Below are positions 16,901-25,481 of a stretch of DNA of 64,000 nucleotides, piece after piece. Location of the stretch: the NCBI RefSeq assembly GCF_002845745.1, contig NZ_PIUM01000037.1, positions 1-64,000 of the forward strand. Reading direction: 5' to 3'. The notes under the pieces are model-generated. The model saw only the letters and a program-made list of their open reading frames with translations. It was not told where the DNA came from and did no database searches. Each line of letters starts with the position of its first letter. The first letter of the stretch is position 1. The stretch is from Telmatospirillum siberiense (lineage in GTDB: Bacteria > Pseudomonadota > Alphaproteobacteria > Rhodospirillales > Magnetospirillaceae). Made by a program: the position numbers and the translations under genes.

Positions 16901-17872
16901 ATGCCTCATGAAAAGTTGATCTCGCTCGCCGAAGCGGTCCGCCGCTACACCTGGGACGGGATGCAATATGCCAGCGGCGCCGCCCTCCCCGTCGGTTCCG
17001 ACGCCATCGTCTTCGGCCGCGAACTCTTGCGCCAGAACCGCAAGGATCTGCATGCCATTTTCCATTGCAACACACAGCAACTCAACCTGCTGGCCGCCGC
17101 CGGCGCCGTGACCAGGGCGGAATGCGGCTTTTCCGGGCTTGAGGTCTTCGGTTTCGCCAACGGGCTCAGGCGGGCCGTGGAAAGCGGCCGGCTGGCGCTC
17201 GAGGATTATTCCAACCTGGCCATCCCGCTCAGGCTGCTGGGCGGAGCGCTCAACTGGCCCTTCGTGCCGGCCACGGTCGCCATCGGCTCCGACATTCAAT
17301 ACCGCAGCGCCTTCGCCCCCGACGACTATCCTGCCCAAAAGAAGATTCCGATGGTCACCGACCCCTTTACCGGCAAGGAAATCGGCGCATTCCTGCCTTT
17401 GCGACCGGATCTGGCGGCCATCCACGTCACCCTGGCCGACCCGCTGGGCAACGCCATCATCCTCGGCACCGAATGGAGCCGCTTCGAGCTTTCGCGCGCC
17501 GCCAAAAAGGTCGTGCTGATCGCCGACGCGCTGGTCGACACCGCCTGCATGCGCCAGTTCCCCAATCTGGTCCGCATCCCCGACATCATCGTCGAGGCCG
17601 TCGTCCATTGGCCCTTCGCGGCCTGGCCGCAAAGCTCGCCCGGCATGTACGACGCCGACGAGGAGCATATGGTCGCCATGAACAAGGCGCTGGCCACCGA
17701 AGAGGGCACGGCGGCCTATATCCGCGACTATATCGACGGCGTCACCGACATCCCCGCCTATCTCGATCGCATCGGCCGCGACAAGGTCGAGCATTTGCGC
17801 CGCAGCAGCACCAGTTTCCTGCTCGATCCCTTCCGTCAGTGGCTGCTGGCGGCCGAGGAGGTGGCGCCGTGA
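16901..17872 (+). CDS. Class I CoA-transferase-like subunit A (GctA/IpdA type)
   Basis: 323 residues. The start SLAEAVRRYTWDGMQYASGA and the later NLLAAAGAVTRAECGFSGLE resemble subunit A of glutaconate CoA-transferase and of IpdA, the steroid-ring hydrolase subunit of the same fold. ATG 16901 was chosen; the frame is open further upstream (ATG 16850 within the hairpin) but the family starts near MPHEKLISL. It overlaps subunit B by 4 bases (GTGA). Function is either CoA transfer or hydrolytic ring cleavage of a CoA ester. Confidence 0.82.
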   Translation: MPHEKLISLAEAVRRYTWDGMQYASGAALPVGSDAIVFGRELLRQNRKDLHAIFHCNTQQLNLLAAAGAVTRAECGFSGLEVFGFANGLRRAVESGRLALEDYSNLAIPLRLLGGALNWPFVPATVAIGSDIQYRSAFAPDDYPAQKKIPMVTDPFTGKEIGAFLPLRPDLAAIHVTLADPLGNAIILGTEWSRFELSRAAKKVVLIADALVDTACMRQFPNLVRIPDIIVEAVVHWPFAAWPQSSPGMYDADEEHMVAMNKALATEEGTAAYIRDYIDGVTDIPAYLDRIGRDKVEHLRRSSTSFLLDPFRQWLLAAEEVAP

Positions 17873-18663
17873 GTGGGCTCGATTATACGCGCCAGGAGAT
17901 GATGGCCATCGCCACCGGCCGTGAGATCCGGGACGGTGAACTGGCCATCTTCGGTGTCGGCCTTTCCATGCTGGCCGGCTTCTTCGCCCAGGCCCACCAC
18001 GCCCCCAATGTCCGCACGATGACCGAAGGCGGCGTCTACGGCGCCACGCCGGTCGGCGGCCTGCCCTGGGGCATCGAATGCAACCGCATCTCGTCCAACG
18101 CCACCAGTTTCACCAACGCCATCGACGCGCTGGGCTTCCTTGTCGCCTCGGGGCGCTGCGACGTCGGCATCATCGGGGCGGCGGAAGTCGACAAATTCGG
18201 CAACGTCAACACCACCGGCATCTGGGAGGGCCCGATCGGCCCCACCTTCCGGCCGCCGAAAACCCGCCTGACCGGGGCCGGCGGCGCCAACGACATCGCC
18301 TGCGGCGCCAAGCGGACGATCATCATGGTCAGCCACGAGCGCAAGCGCTTCTCGGAGAAGGTCGCCTACATCAGTTCGCCCGGTTATCTTGAGGGCGGCG
18401 ACGCCCGCAGCCGGCACGGGTTCAACGGCGGCGGCCCGGCCGCCATCGTCACCACGCTGGGCATTCTGCGCCCGCATCCCGAAACCAGGGAATTCGAGCT
18501 GGCGTCCTGGTTCTCGTTTTCCAATATCGAGGAAATCAAGGCGAACACCGGCTGGGACCTCAAGCTGGCGGCCGGAGCGCATGAGGCGCCGGAGCCGACC
18601 GCGGATGAACTGGCGGCGCTGCGCCGCGTCGACGAAACCGGAGCCCTCAGGAAAAAGGGCTGA
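17869..18663 (+). CDS. Class I CoA-transferase-like subunit B (GctB/IpdB type)
   Basis: 264 residues, start GTG 17869 overlapping the subunit A stop. MAIATGREIRDGELAIFGVG near the start, RTMTEGGVYGATP near residue 46, VDKFGNVNTTGIWEGPIG and RLTGAGGANDIACGAKR are hallmarks of the GctB/IpdB family. The glutamate in TEGG sits where class I transferases carry the catalytic glutamate, so genuine CoA transfer remains possible. Works with 16901-17872. Confidence 0.82.
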   Translation: MSGLDYTRQEMMAIATGREIRDGELAIFGVGLSMLAGFFAQAHHAPNVRTMTEGGVYGATPVGGLPWGIECNRISSNATSFTNAIDALGFLVASGRCDVGIIGAAEVDKFGNVNTTGIWEGPIGPTFRPPKTRLTGAGGANDIACGAKRTIIMVSHERKRFSEKVAYISSPGYLEGGDARSRHGFNGGGPAAIVTTLGILRPHPETREFELASWFSFSNIEEIKANTGWDLKLAAGAHEAPEPTADELAALRRVDETGALRKKG

Positions 18664-18676
18664 TGGAGAAATGACC

Positions 18677-19462
18677 ATGACCGATACCCCGCTCCTGCTT
18701 CGCCAGGACGAAGACGGCGTCGCCACCCTGACGCTGAACCGCCCGCAGTCGCGCAACAGCCTGTCGCAAGGCATGCTGCGGACACTGCTGGAAACCTTCG
18801 AAGCCCTGGCCGACGACGCTTCTGTGCGCGTGGTCGTCCTGGCCGGGGCCGGCCCGGCCTTCTGCGCCGGCCACGATCTCAAGGAACTGCGCGCCGCCGA
18901 ATACGGACGCGCCTATACGGAAGCCCTGTTCGCCGATTGCGCGCGCGTCATGCAGGCCATCGTCCATCTGCCGAAACCGGTGATCGCCCGCGTGCATGGC
19001 ATCGCCACCGCCGCCGGCTGCCAGCTCGTCGCCAGTTGCGACCTGGCCGTCGCCGCCGAGGACTCCCGCTTCGCCACGCCCGGTGTCAATATCGGCCTGT
19101 TCTGCTCGACCCCGATGGTGGCGCTGTCGCGCAACGTCGGCCACAAGGCGGCGATGCAGATGCTGCTCACCGGCGATCTGATCGACGCGCCGACGGCGCT
19201 CCGCTTCGGCCTGATCAACGAGATCGTGCCGGCCCAGGATCTCGTCTCCGCCACCCGGACGCTGGCCGTCAAAATCGCCTCGAAATCGCCGCTGACCCTG
19301 GCCGTCGGCAAGGAAGCCTTCTACCGCCAGGCCGAACTGCCGCTGGCCGAGGCCTACGCCTACACCGCGAAGGTGATGGTCGACAATCTGGAAGCCCGGG
19401 ACGCGCGGGAGGGCATCGACGCCTTCCTCGACAAGCGGGCGCCCGTCTGGTGCGGGCGCTGA
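18677..19462 (+). CDS. Enoyl-CoA hydratase/isomerase (crotonase family)
   Basis: 261 residues. Start ATG 18677 has GGAG at proper spacing, better than ATG 18671. Crotonase motifs: ATLTLNRPQSRNSLSQGM, the oxyanion-hole segment FCAGHDLKEL near residue 60, and HGIATAAGCQLVASCDLAVA near 105, followed by FATPGVNIGLFCSTP. Enoyl-CoA hydratases usually have two catalytic glutamates around the latter region; none is obvious in GVNIGLFCSTP, so it may be an isomerase, hydrolase or lyase branch rather than a simple hydratase. Lies 13 bp after the CoA-transferase pair. Confidence 0.85.
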   Translation: MTDTPLLLRQDEDGVATLTLNRPQSRNSLSQGMLRTLLETFEALADDASVRVVVLAGAGPAFCAGHDLKELRAAEYGRAYTEALFADCARVMQAIVHLPKPVIARVHGIATAAGCQLVASCDLAVAAEDSRFATPGVNIGLFCSTPMVALSRNVGHKAAMQMLLTGDLIDAPTALRFGLINEIVPAQDLVSATRTLAVKIASKSPLTLAVGKEAFYRQAELPLAEAYAYTAKVMVDNLEARDAREGIDAFLDKRAPVWCGR

Positions 19463-19467
19463 CGCCG

Positions 19468-20673
19468 ATGACCGAAAATCGCCCCAACCGCCCGGACGGC
19501 GGCTTCGCCACCCGCGCCATCCATCATGGCTATGATCCGGCCCTGGAACATGGCGCGCTGACGCCGCCGGTCTTCCTCACCTCGACCTATGCCTTCGAAT
19601 CGGCGGAAATCGGCCAGCAGCTCTTCCGCGGCGAGCGGGAGGGCTATGTCTACGGCCGCACCCGCAATCCCGGCCAGGCCCTGCTGGAAGACCGCCTGGC
19701 GACATTGGAGGGCGGCGAAGCCGGCCTTGCCGTGGCCTCCGGCATGGCGGCGATCAGCGCCACGCTATGGACCCTTTTGGAGGCCGGCGACGCCGTGGTC
19801 ATCGACCATACGCTCTACGGCAACAGCTTCGCCCTGTTCACCAAGGGCCTGACCCGTTTCGGCATCAAGGTTTCGGTCGCCGATTTCACCGATCTCGACG
19901 CCGTCGAGCGGACCTTCAGGGAGGCCCGGCCCAAGCTGGTTCATTTCGAAACGCCGGCCAATCCCAACCTGCGCCTGATCGACATCGAGGCGGTGACGCG
20001 GCTGGCCCATGAGACCGGCGCCCTGGTCATGGTCGACAACACCTTCGCGACACCGGTCCTGCAACGCCCCTTGGAACTGGGGGCCGACCTGGTGGTGCAT
20101 TCGGCGACGAAATTCCTGGGCGGCCATGGCGACCTGATCGCCGGCGCGCTGATCGGCGACAAACAGACCGTCGAGAGCGTCCGCCAGCACGGCCTGCGCT
20201 ATCTGACCGGAGCCACCATCTCGCCCATCACCAGCTTCCTGTTGCTGCGCGGATTGAAAACCTTGGAACTGCGCGTGGCGCGGCACAGCGCGTCGGCCCA
20301 GACCCTCGCCGAATTGCTGGAACGCCACCCAAAAATCCGCTGGATTTCCTATCCGGGCCTGCCCTCGTCGCCGTTCCATGCCCTGGCGAAGCGTCAGATG
20401 AGCGGTTTCGGCGGCCTGGTGGCCTTCGAACTGGATGGGGGACTGGAAGCCGGGAAGCGCTTCATGAACCGCCTGAGTCTGGTTACCCGGGCCGTCAGCC
20501 TGGGCGACGCCGAGACCCTGGTGCAGCACCCGGCCAGCATGACCCACGCGGCCTACTCGGCCGAGGAACGCCGCCGCCACGGCATCGGCGACGGCCTCAT
20601 CCGCCTGTCGGTCGGCCTGGAAACCCCCGACGATCTTCGCGATGACATCCTGCAAGCCCTGGAGGCCGTTTGA
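19468..20673 (+). CDS. PLP-dependent methionine gamma-lyase-like enzyme
   Basis: 401-residue Cys/Met-metabolism PLP enzyme. The PLP lysine is in VVHSATKFLGGHGD (near residue 210); ETPANPN, DNTFATPVLQRPLELGADL, SLGDAETLVQHPASMTH and IRLSVGLE near the C-terminus agree closely with methionine gamma-lyase. However, the segment TLYGNSF has Asn where the characterised Pseudomonas enzyme has Cys (TLYGCTF), and GLRYLTGA replaces its GLKDMTGA, so the lyase-specific Cys, Lys and Asp are all absent. A C-S or C-O gamma/beta-lyase or sulfhydrylase with another substrate is therefore likely. Begins 5 bp after the crotonase stop. Confidence 0.85.
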   Translation: MTENRPNRPDGGFATRAIHHGYDPALEHGALTPPVFLTSTYAFESAEIGQQLFRGEREGYVYGRTRNPGQALLEDRLATLEGGEAGLAVASGMAAISATLWTLLEAGDAVVIDHTLYGNSFALFTKGLTRFGIKVSVADFTDLDAVERTFREARPKLVHFETPANPNLRLIDIEAVTRLAHETGALVMVDNTFATPVLQRPLELGADLVVHSATKFLGGHGDLIAGALIGDKQTVESVRQHGLRYLTGATISPITSFLLLRGLKTLELRVARHSASAQTLAELLERHPKIRWISYPGLPSSPFHALAKRQMSGFGGLVAFELDGGLEAGKRFMNRLSLVTRAVSLGDAETLVQHPASMTHAAYSAEERRRHGIGDGLIRLSVGLETPDDLRDDILQALEAV

Positions 20674-20676
20674 CCC

Positions 20677-21423
20677 ATGAGCGCCACCGACGTCGTCACC
20701 TATGAAGTCCGCGATCGCGTCGCGATCATCACCATCAACCGCCCGGAAAAGCGCAACGCCCTCACCAAGCAGGTGGTCGAGAGCCTGAACGCCGCCTGGC
20801 TGCGCTTCAACGCCTCCGACGAACGGGTGGCGGTGATCACCGCCACCGGCGAGACGGCCTTCACCGCCGGCGCCGATCTCAACGACGTTCCGCACGACCT
20901 GTGGCGCGCCATTCCCGGCATCGGCGTCGAGGTCGAAAAGCCGGTGATCGCCGCCGTATCGGGCTGGGTGGTCGGCGGCGGCCTGCTGTTCGCCCAATAC
21001 AGCGACATCCTGGTCGCCAGTGAAACCAGCAAATTCTCCTATCCCGAGGCGAAGGTCGGCTTCAGCGGCGGATTGATCGCCTCGCTGGCGGCCCGCATCC
21101 CGCACAAGATCGCCATGGAGATGCTTCTTCTCGGCGAACCGCTGTCGGCCCAGCGCGCTTATGAAATCGGGCTGGTCAACAAGGTGGTGCCGGCCGGCCA
21201 ACATCTCGAGGCCGCGCTCGAATACGCCAACAAGCTGGCCGCCAACGCGCCCCTGGTGCTGGCGCAACTGAAACGTTTCGTCTCGCGCACCATTCCCAAG
21301 GGCCCTTCCGAGCTGGCCGGCATCGCCCGGCGCGATGTCGACCGGGTGACCTTCAGCGACGATTTCGCCGAGGGACTGGCCGCCTTCAAGGAGAAACGCC
21401 CGCCGGTTTTCCAGGGCTCCTGA
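20677..21423 (+). CDS. Enoyl-CoA hydratase/isomerase (second crotonase)
   Basis: 248 residues. Crotonase motifs: AIITINRPEKRNALTKQVV, TAFTAGADLNDV (oxyanion hole) and SGWVVGGGLLFAQYSDILVA, then FSYPEAKVGFSGGLIASLAA. The glutamate in YPEAKVGF matches one of the two hydratase glutamates. It differs clearly from the first crotonase, so the two probably act at different steps. Starts 3 bp after the PLP enzyme. Confidence 0.87.
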   Translation: MSATDVVTYEVRDRVAIITINRPEKRNALTKQVVESLNAAWLRFNASDERVAVITATGETAFTAGADLNDVPHDLWRAIPGIGVEVEKPVIAAVSGWVVGGGLLFAQYSDILVASETSKFSYPEAKVGFSGGLIASLAARIPHKIAMEMLLLGEPLSAQRAYEIGLVNKVVPAGQHLEAALEYANKLAANAPLVLAQLKRFVSRTIPKGPSELAGIARRDVDRVTFSDDFAEGLAAFKEKRPPVFQGS

Positions 21424-21427
21424 CGCG

Positions 21428-22243
21428 ATGAGGGATCCCGGTCCGGTTTCCGTGAACGCCCTGGCGGGCTCCATCCCGGACGGAGCCCGCCTGGCCCTGC
21501 CCGCCGATTATGGTGGCGTGGCCATGGCCGCCACCTTTGCCCTGATCCGTCGCGGCGCCCGTCGCCTGCGGCTGTTCGGCGTGCCCACCTCGGGCCTGCA
21601 AACCGACCTTCTGATCGGCGCCGGCGCCGTCGAAACACTGGAAACCGCCGGCATGGCGCTGGGCGAATCGGGGGTCGGCCCGCGCTTTCGCGACGCTTTG
21701 CGCGCCGGCGGCCTCGTCGTCCGCGATTCCACCTGCCCCGCGCAGCACGCCGCGTTGCAGGCGGGCGAGAAAGGCATCCCCTTCCTGCCGCTGCGCGGCA
21801 TCCTCGGCACCGATCTCCTGGCTGGCCGGCAGGACTGGCCGGTAATCCGCAATCCGCTGGCCGGGGAAGCCGATCCGGATCCCATCGTGCTGATTCCCGC
21901 CGTGCGGCCCGATGTGGCGCTGTTCCACGCCGCCCTGGCCGACGCCGCCGGCAATGTGTGGATCGGCCTGCGCCGCGAACTGGCCACCCTCGCCCACGCC
22001 GCGCGCCGGACATTGGTGACGGTCGAGGCGCTGCATCCCGGCAATCTGCTGGAGGATCCCCTGATGGCGCCCGGCACCCTGCCCCACCTTTACGTCGCCC
22101 AAGTCGCGGTGGCCCCGGGGGGAAGCTGGCCGCTGGCCTTCGGCGAGTCCCACCCCGCCGACGACGGGGCGCTCGCCCGTTATTCCGAAGCCGCGAAAAC
22201 CGATGACGGGTTCGCCGCCATCCTGGCGGAGTGGCTGCGATGA
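21428..22243 (+). CDS. CoA-transferase-like subunit A, second pair
   Basis: 271 residues, weaker match to class I CoA-transferase subunit A: GARLALPADYGGVAMAATFA, LRLFGVPTSGLQTDLLIGAG, FLPLRGILGTDLL and ALFHAALADAAGNVWIG (the PDVALFHA..AD..GN block is diagnostic of the fold). Overlaps the next gene by 4 bases. It and 22240-22962 form a second pair diverged from 16901-18663, so the operon handles two acyl transfers or one transfer and one ring-opening step. Confidence 0.72.
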   Translation: MRDPGPVSVNALAGSIPDGARLALPADYGGVAMAATFALIRRGARRLRLFGVPTSGLQTDLLIGAGAVETLETAGMALGESGVGPRFRDALRAGGLVVRDSTCPAQHAALQAGEKGIPFLPLRGILGTDLLAGRQDWPVIRNPLAGEADPDPIVLIPAVRPDVALFHAALADAAGNVWIGLRRELATLAHAARRTLVTVEALHPGNLLEDPLMAPGTLPHLYVAQVAVAPGGSWPLAFGESHPADDGALARYSEAAKTDDGFAAILAEWLR

Positions 22244-22962
22244 GGGAGCGCGACGTGACGAAAAGCGCGTTTCTCGCCGCGGTCCTGGCCCGTTGCATCG
22301 CGGGTTCCGGAAGCGTCGCCGTCGGCAGCAATTCGCCGATCCCGGCCGCCGCCGCCCTCTTGGCGGAGCATAAGGCGGCGGGCCGGCTCACCGTTTTCAT
22401 CCTCGGCTCGCCCCGGCACAATCCCTTCACCGACGGCGGCAGGGAGATGTTCGACTTCGCCGCGCAGGGACGTCTCGACAGTTTCTTCCTGGGCGGCGGA
22501 GAAATCGACGGGACGGGCGACATCAACCTGCTGCGCACCGGAGACCACCGTTTCCCCGGCTGCTACGGGGCCCCCTATCTGATGGCCCTGGTCCCCAACA
22601 TCGTCCTTTTCCGCGAAGAGCACAGCCGCCGCGTGCTGGTGCCGCGCGTGGACTTCGTCAGCGCGCGCGGGAGCGGACCGGAGGGAGCCTATCGCACCGG
22701 CGGCCCCAAAAGCCTGGTCACCGGACGCGCCGTCTTCCGTTTCACGGACGGCGGCTTCACCCTGGTTTCCTGCCATCCTGGCGAAACCGTCGAGACCATC
22801 CGCGCCGAAACCGGTTTCGATTTCGCCGTCGCCGCCGACCCACGGCCGACCGAAGGACCGACGGACGAGGATCTGCAGCTGCTGCAAGGTCCCATCGCCA
22901 GCGCCCTGGCTCCGCTCTACCCCCGTTTTACCGCCCGCCTTCTGCGAGGATCCCATGCATGA
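22240..22962 (+). CDS. CoA-transferase-like subunit B, second pair
   Basis: 240 residues from ATG 22240 (a GTG at 22231 is in frame but less likely). Features of subunit B: LDSFFLGGGEIDGTGDINLL, GCYGAPYLMALVPNIVLFRE and the terminal TPRP-like part. No SENG/EAG-type catalytic glutamate is obvious, only LGSPRHNPF in the corresponding region, so hydrolase activity like that of IpdAB, or loss of transferase activity, is possible. Overlaps the ligase gene by 8 bases. Confidence 0.68.
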   Translation: MRERDVTKSAFLAAVLARCIAGSGSVAVGSNSPIPAAAALLAEHKAAGRLTVFILGSPRHNPFTDGGREMFDFAAQGRLDSFFLGGGEIDGTGDINLLRTGDHRFPGCYGAPYLMALVPNIVLFREEHSRRVLVPRVDFVSARGSGPEGAYRTGGPKSLVTGRAVFRFTDGGFTLVSCHPGETVETIRAETGFDFAVAADPRPTEGPTDEDLQLLQGPIASALAPLYPRFTARLLRGSHA

Positions 22963-24322
22963 CTTCGGCATCGACACCCGAGACCCCGGCGAATATGTCG
23001 CCGCCCTCGATCGCTTGCGATTTGCCAAACTGAAACGGCAGATCGCCTACGTCTTCGGCAATACCGACTACTACGCCGCGCGTTTCCGCGAGGCCGGCGT
23101 CGCTTCGCCCGACGATATCCGCACCCTCGACGATTTCCGCCGGTTGCCGGCCTTCCTCGACAAGGCCCGTCATCGCCGCTCGCAGGAGGAATCGCTGGAA
23201 CGCCACGGTCACCCGTTCGGCCTGCATCTGACGGCCCCCCTTGAGCAGGTGATTCACGTCGCCGCCACCTCGGGCACCACCGGTCAACCGACATTCTACG
23301 CCTTCACCCGCAAGGACCAGGACATCACCAATCGGGTCCTGGGCAGGCTCTTCCAGGTCGCCGGCATCGCCCCCGGCGACACCACCTTTCACGCCTTCGG
23401 ACTGAGCCTGTGGCTGGCCGGCATCACCTATGTCCAGGCCCTCGAAGCCTACGGGGCGCGGCCCATTGCCGTCGGGGCGGAAGGCGGAATCCCGAAGATT
23501 CTGCGCTACCTCGAATATACCCGCCCCAAGGCGCTGTTCGGAACGCCCTCGCTGCTCAACCAGTTGATCGAGCGGGCCCCCTCGGAAATCGGAAAACCCG
23601 TCGGCGCGCTGGGCATCAAGACCTTGGTGTGCACCGGCGAACCGGGCGTCAGCATCACCCCCATCCGGGAGAAGATCACCGGAGCCTTCGGCGCCAGGAT
23701 CTTCGACGTCACCGGCGGCGCCTGGCACAACGGGACCATTTCCTGCGGTGGCGGCGACTACCACGGCATGCATTATATGGCCGAGGATTACTGCTTCCGC
23801 TACGACCTGGTGGATCCGGAAACCAAGGCGCCGATCGAAATCAGGGACGGCGCCGTCGGCGAGGCCATCCACACGGCCCTCGAATATGAAGCCGCCCCGG
23901 CCTTCCGCAACGCCACCGGCGACATCCTGCGCATCCGTATCGGCGAATGCCCCCATTGCGGCCATTTCGGAACGCGCATGGAAATCGTCGGCCGCGCCGA
24001 CGACATGCTGAACGTCAAAGGGGCCAAGGTCTATCCCTCCGCCATCCAGGAGGTGGTTTCCGGCTTCCAGCCGGCGGTCTCCGGCCAGATCCGCATCCGG
24101 CTGTCCGCGCCGCCGCCCCGAGTCGAGCCGCCGTTGCAGGTCGTCGTCGAGGCGGGCGAGGACACACCTTCCGGCCAATGGGACGACGTCGCCCGCCGGA
24201 TCGAACAGCGCGCGCGGGAAATTCTCGCCATTCGCCCCCGCGTCACCGTCGTTCCCTTCGGTTCGCTGCCCCGTTCGAACCAGAAGACCAAGCTGATCGA
24301 AGTGGTATCCAAGGACAGTTGA
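22955..24322 (+). CDS. Acyl-CoA ligase, phenylacetate-CoA ligase (PaaK)-like
   Basis: 455 residues of the ANL superfamily. HVAATSGTTGQPTFYAFT is the ATP-binding motif (near residue 105), GTPSLLNQLIE and ARIFDVTGGAWHNG are PaaK-like, and GRADDMLNVKGAKVYPSAIQ marks the C-terminal hinge with the catalytic lysine region. The cysteine pair in CPHCGHFG sits before the hinge. It should activate an organic acid, presumably the imported substrate or an intermediate, to its CoA ester for the transferases and crotonases upstream. Confidence 0.87.
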   Translation: MHDFGIDTRDPGEYVAALDRLRFAKLKRQIAYVFGNTDYYAARFREAGVASPDDIRTLDDFRRLPAFLDKARHRRSQEESLERHGHPFGLHLTAPLEQVIHVAATSGTTGQPTFYAFTRKDQDITNRVLGRLFQVAGIAPGDTTFHAFGLSLWLAGITYVQALEAYGARPIAVGAEGGIPKILRYLEYTRPKALFGTPSLLNQLIERAPSEIGKPVGALGIKTLVCTGEPGVSITPIREKITGAFGARIFDVTGGAWHNGTISCGGGDYHGMHYMAEDYCFRYDLVDPETKAPIEIRDGAVGEAIHTALEYEAAPAFRNATGDILRIRIGECPHCGHFGTRMEIVGRADDMLNVKGAKVYPSAIQEVVSGFQPAVSGQIRIRLSAPPPRVEPPLQVVVEAGEDTPSGQWDDVARRIEQRAREILAIRPRVTVVPFGSLPRSNQKTKLIEVVSKDS

Positions 24323-24368
24323 CAGCCCGATCCGCCGCCCATTCCCTCACAAGTGCAAGGTGAACAGG

Positions 24369-25379
24369 ATGACCAACAGCCACACCCTTTCCAGGCGCAC
24401 CCTGATGCTCGGCGCCATGGCCGCCTCGACCGGCCTGTTGCCCGCTTTTCCCGCCCGGGCCCAGATACAGGCCCAGGACAAATTGAAGCCGATCAAGCTG
24501 GCGTGGAACGCCAACGCCGCCTGCCTGGCCCCCATTCCGCTCGCCATCAGTTCCGGGCTCTTCATCAAGCACGGGCTGGACATCGAACTGATCAACTATG
24601 TCGGTTCGACCGACCAGCTTCTCGAATCCATCGCCACCGGCAAGGCCGACGCCGGAGTCGGCATGGCCTTGCGCTGGCTGAAGCCCCTGGAACAGGGTTT
24701 CGACGTCAAGCTGACCGGCGGCACCCACGGCGGCTGCCTGCGTCTTCTGGCGCCGAAAGGCTCCGGCCTCACCGCCGATCTCTCCACCTTTAAAGGCAAG
24801 ACCATCGCCACCCCGGATCTTGGCGGACCGGATCGCAATTTCTTCTCGATCCTGTTCAAAAAGAACGGCCTCGACCCGGACAAGGACGTCAACTGGCGTC
24901 AATATCCGGCAGACCTTCTGCCGTCCGCCGTCCAGAAGGGCGAAGCCGACGCCCTTACCCTCAGCGACCCGCTGGCATGGGTCTTCCGCAAACGGCCGGA
25001 TCTCGACGAAGTCGCCACCAATCTGACCGGAGACTATGCCGACCGCGTCTGCTGCGTCATCGGCATCCGGGGCAGCCTGCTGAGGGATGACAGGGCGGCG
25101 GCCAGGGCTTTGACGCTGGCCCTGCTCGAAGCCCACCATTTGACCGCCATCGACTATCGCAAGACGGCCGAGGCCTTTTATCCCTACTCGCCCAAGGTCG
25201 ACATCGAAGATCTGGTCTCCATGTTGAAAAGCCATACGCACGGCCACAATCCGGTGGGAGAGCCCTTCAAGCGGGAACTCCGCCTCTACGCCGAGGATCT
25301 GAAACTGGTCAACGTTCTGAAGCCGACCACGGATCCCACCAAATACGCCGAAAAGATCTACGCCGACGTCTTGTCGTAA
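24369..25379 (+). CDS. Tat-exported ABC substrate-binding protein (TauA/SsuA/NMT1 type)
   Basis: 336 residues from ATG 24369, preceded by AAGG. A twin-arginine motif (TLSRRTLMLGAMAAS) and signal region ending near ARAQ show export. The mature start (LKPIKLAWNANAACLAPIPL, then SGLFIKHGLDIELINYVG) is the family signature of sulfonate/taurine/thiamine-precursor binding proteins. It ends the CoA operon and most likely serves the permease and ATPase at 15090-16705, 7.6 kb upstream, the only other ABC parts without a binding protein nearby. Confidence 0.88.
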   Translation: MTNSHTLSRRTLMLGAMAASTGLLPAFPARAQIQAQDKLKPIKLAWNANAACLAPIPLAISSGLFIKHGLDIELINYVGSTDQLLESIATGKADAGVGMALRWLKPLEQGFDVKLTGGTHGGCLRLLAPKGSGLTADLSTFKGKTIATPDLGGPDRNFFSILFKKNGLDPDKDVNWRQYPADLLPSAVQKGEADALTLSDPLAWVFRKRPDLDEVATNLTGDYADRVCCVIGIRGSLLRDDRAAARALTLALLEAHHLTAIDYRKTAEAFYPYSPKVDIEDLVSMLKSHTHGHNPVGEPFKRELRLYAEDLKLVNVLKPTTDPTKYAEKIYADVLS

Positions 25380-25481
25380 CGCATCTCGACAGCGAGTGGT
25401 CCACCCCAGACGCTTGGGTGTCCAGGCGTCTGGGTAAGCCGGCCCACCAACTCATTGATAAATTTCCGACCGAGGATGGCC

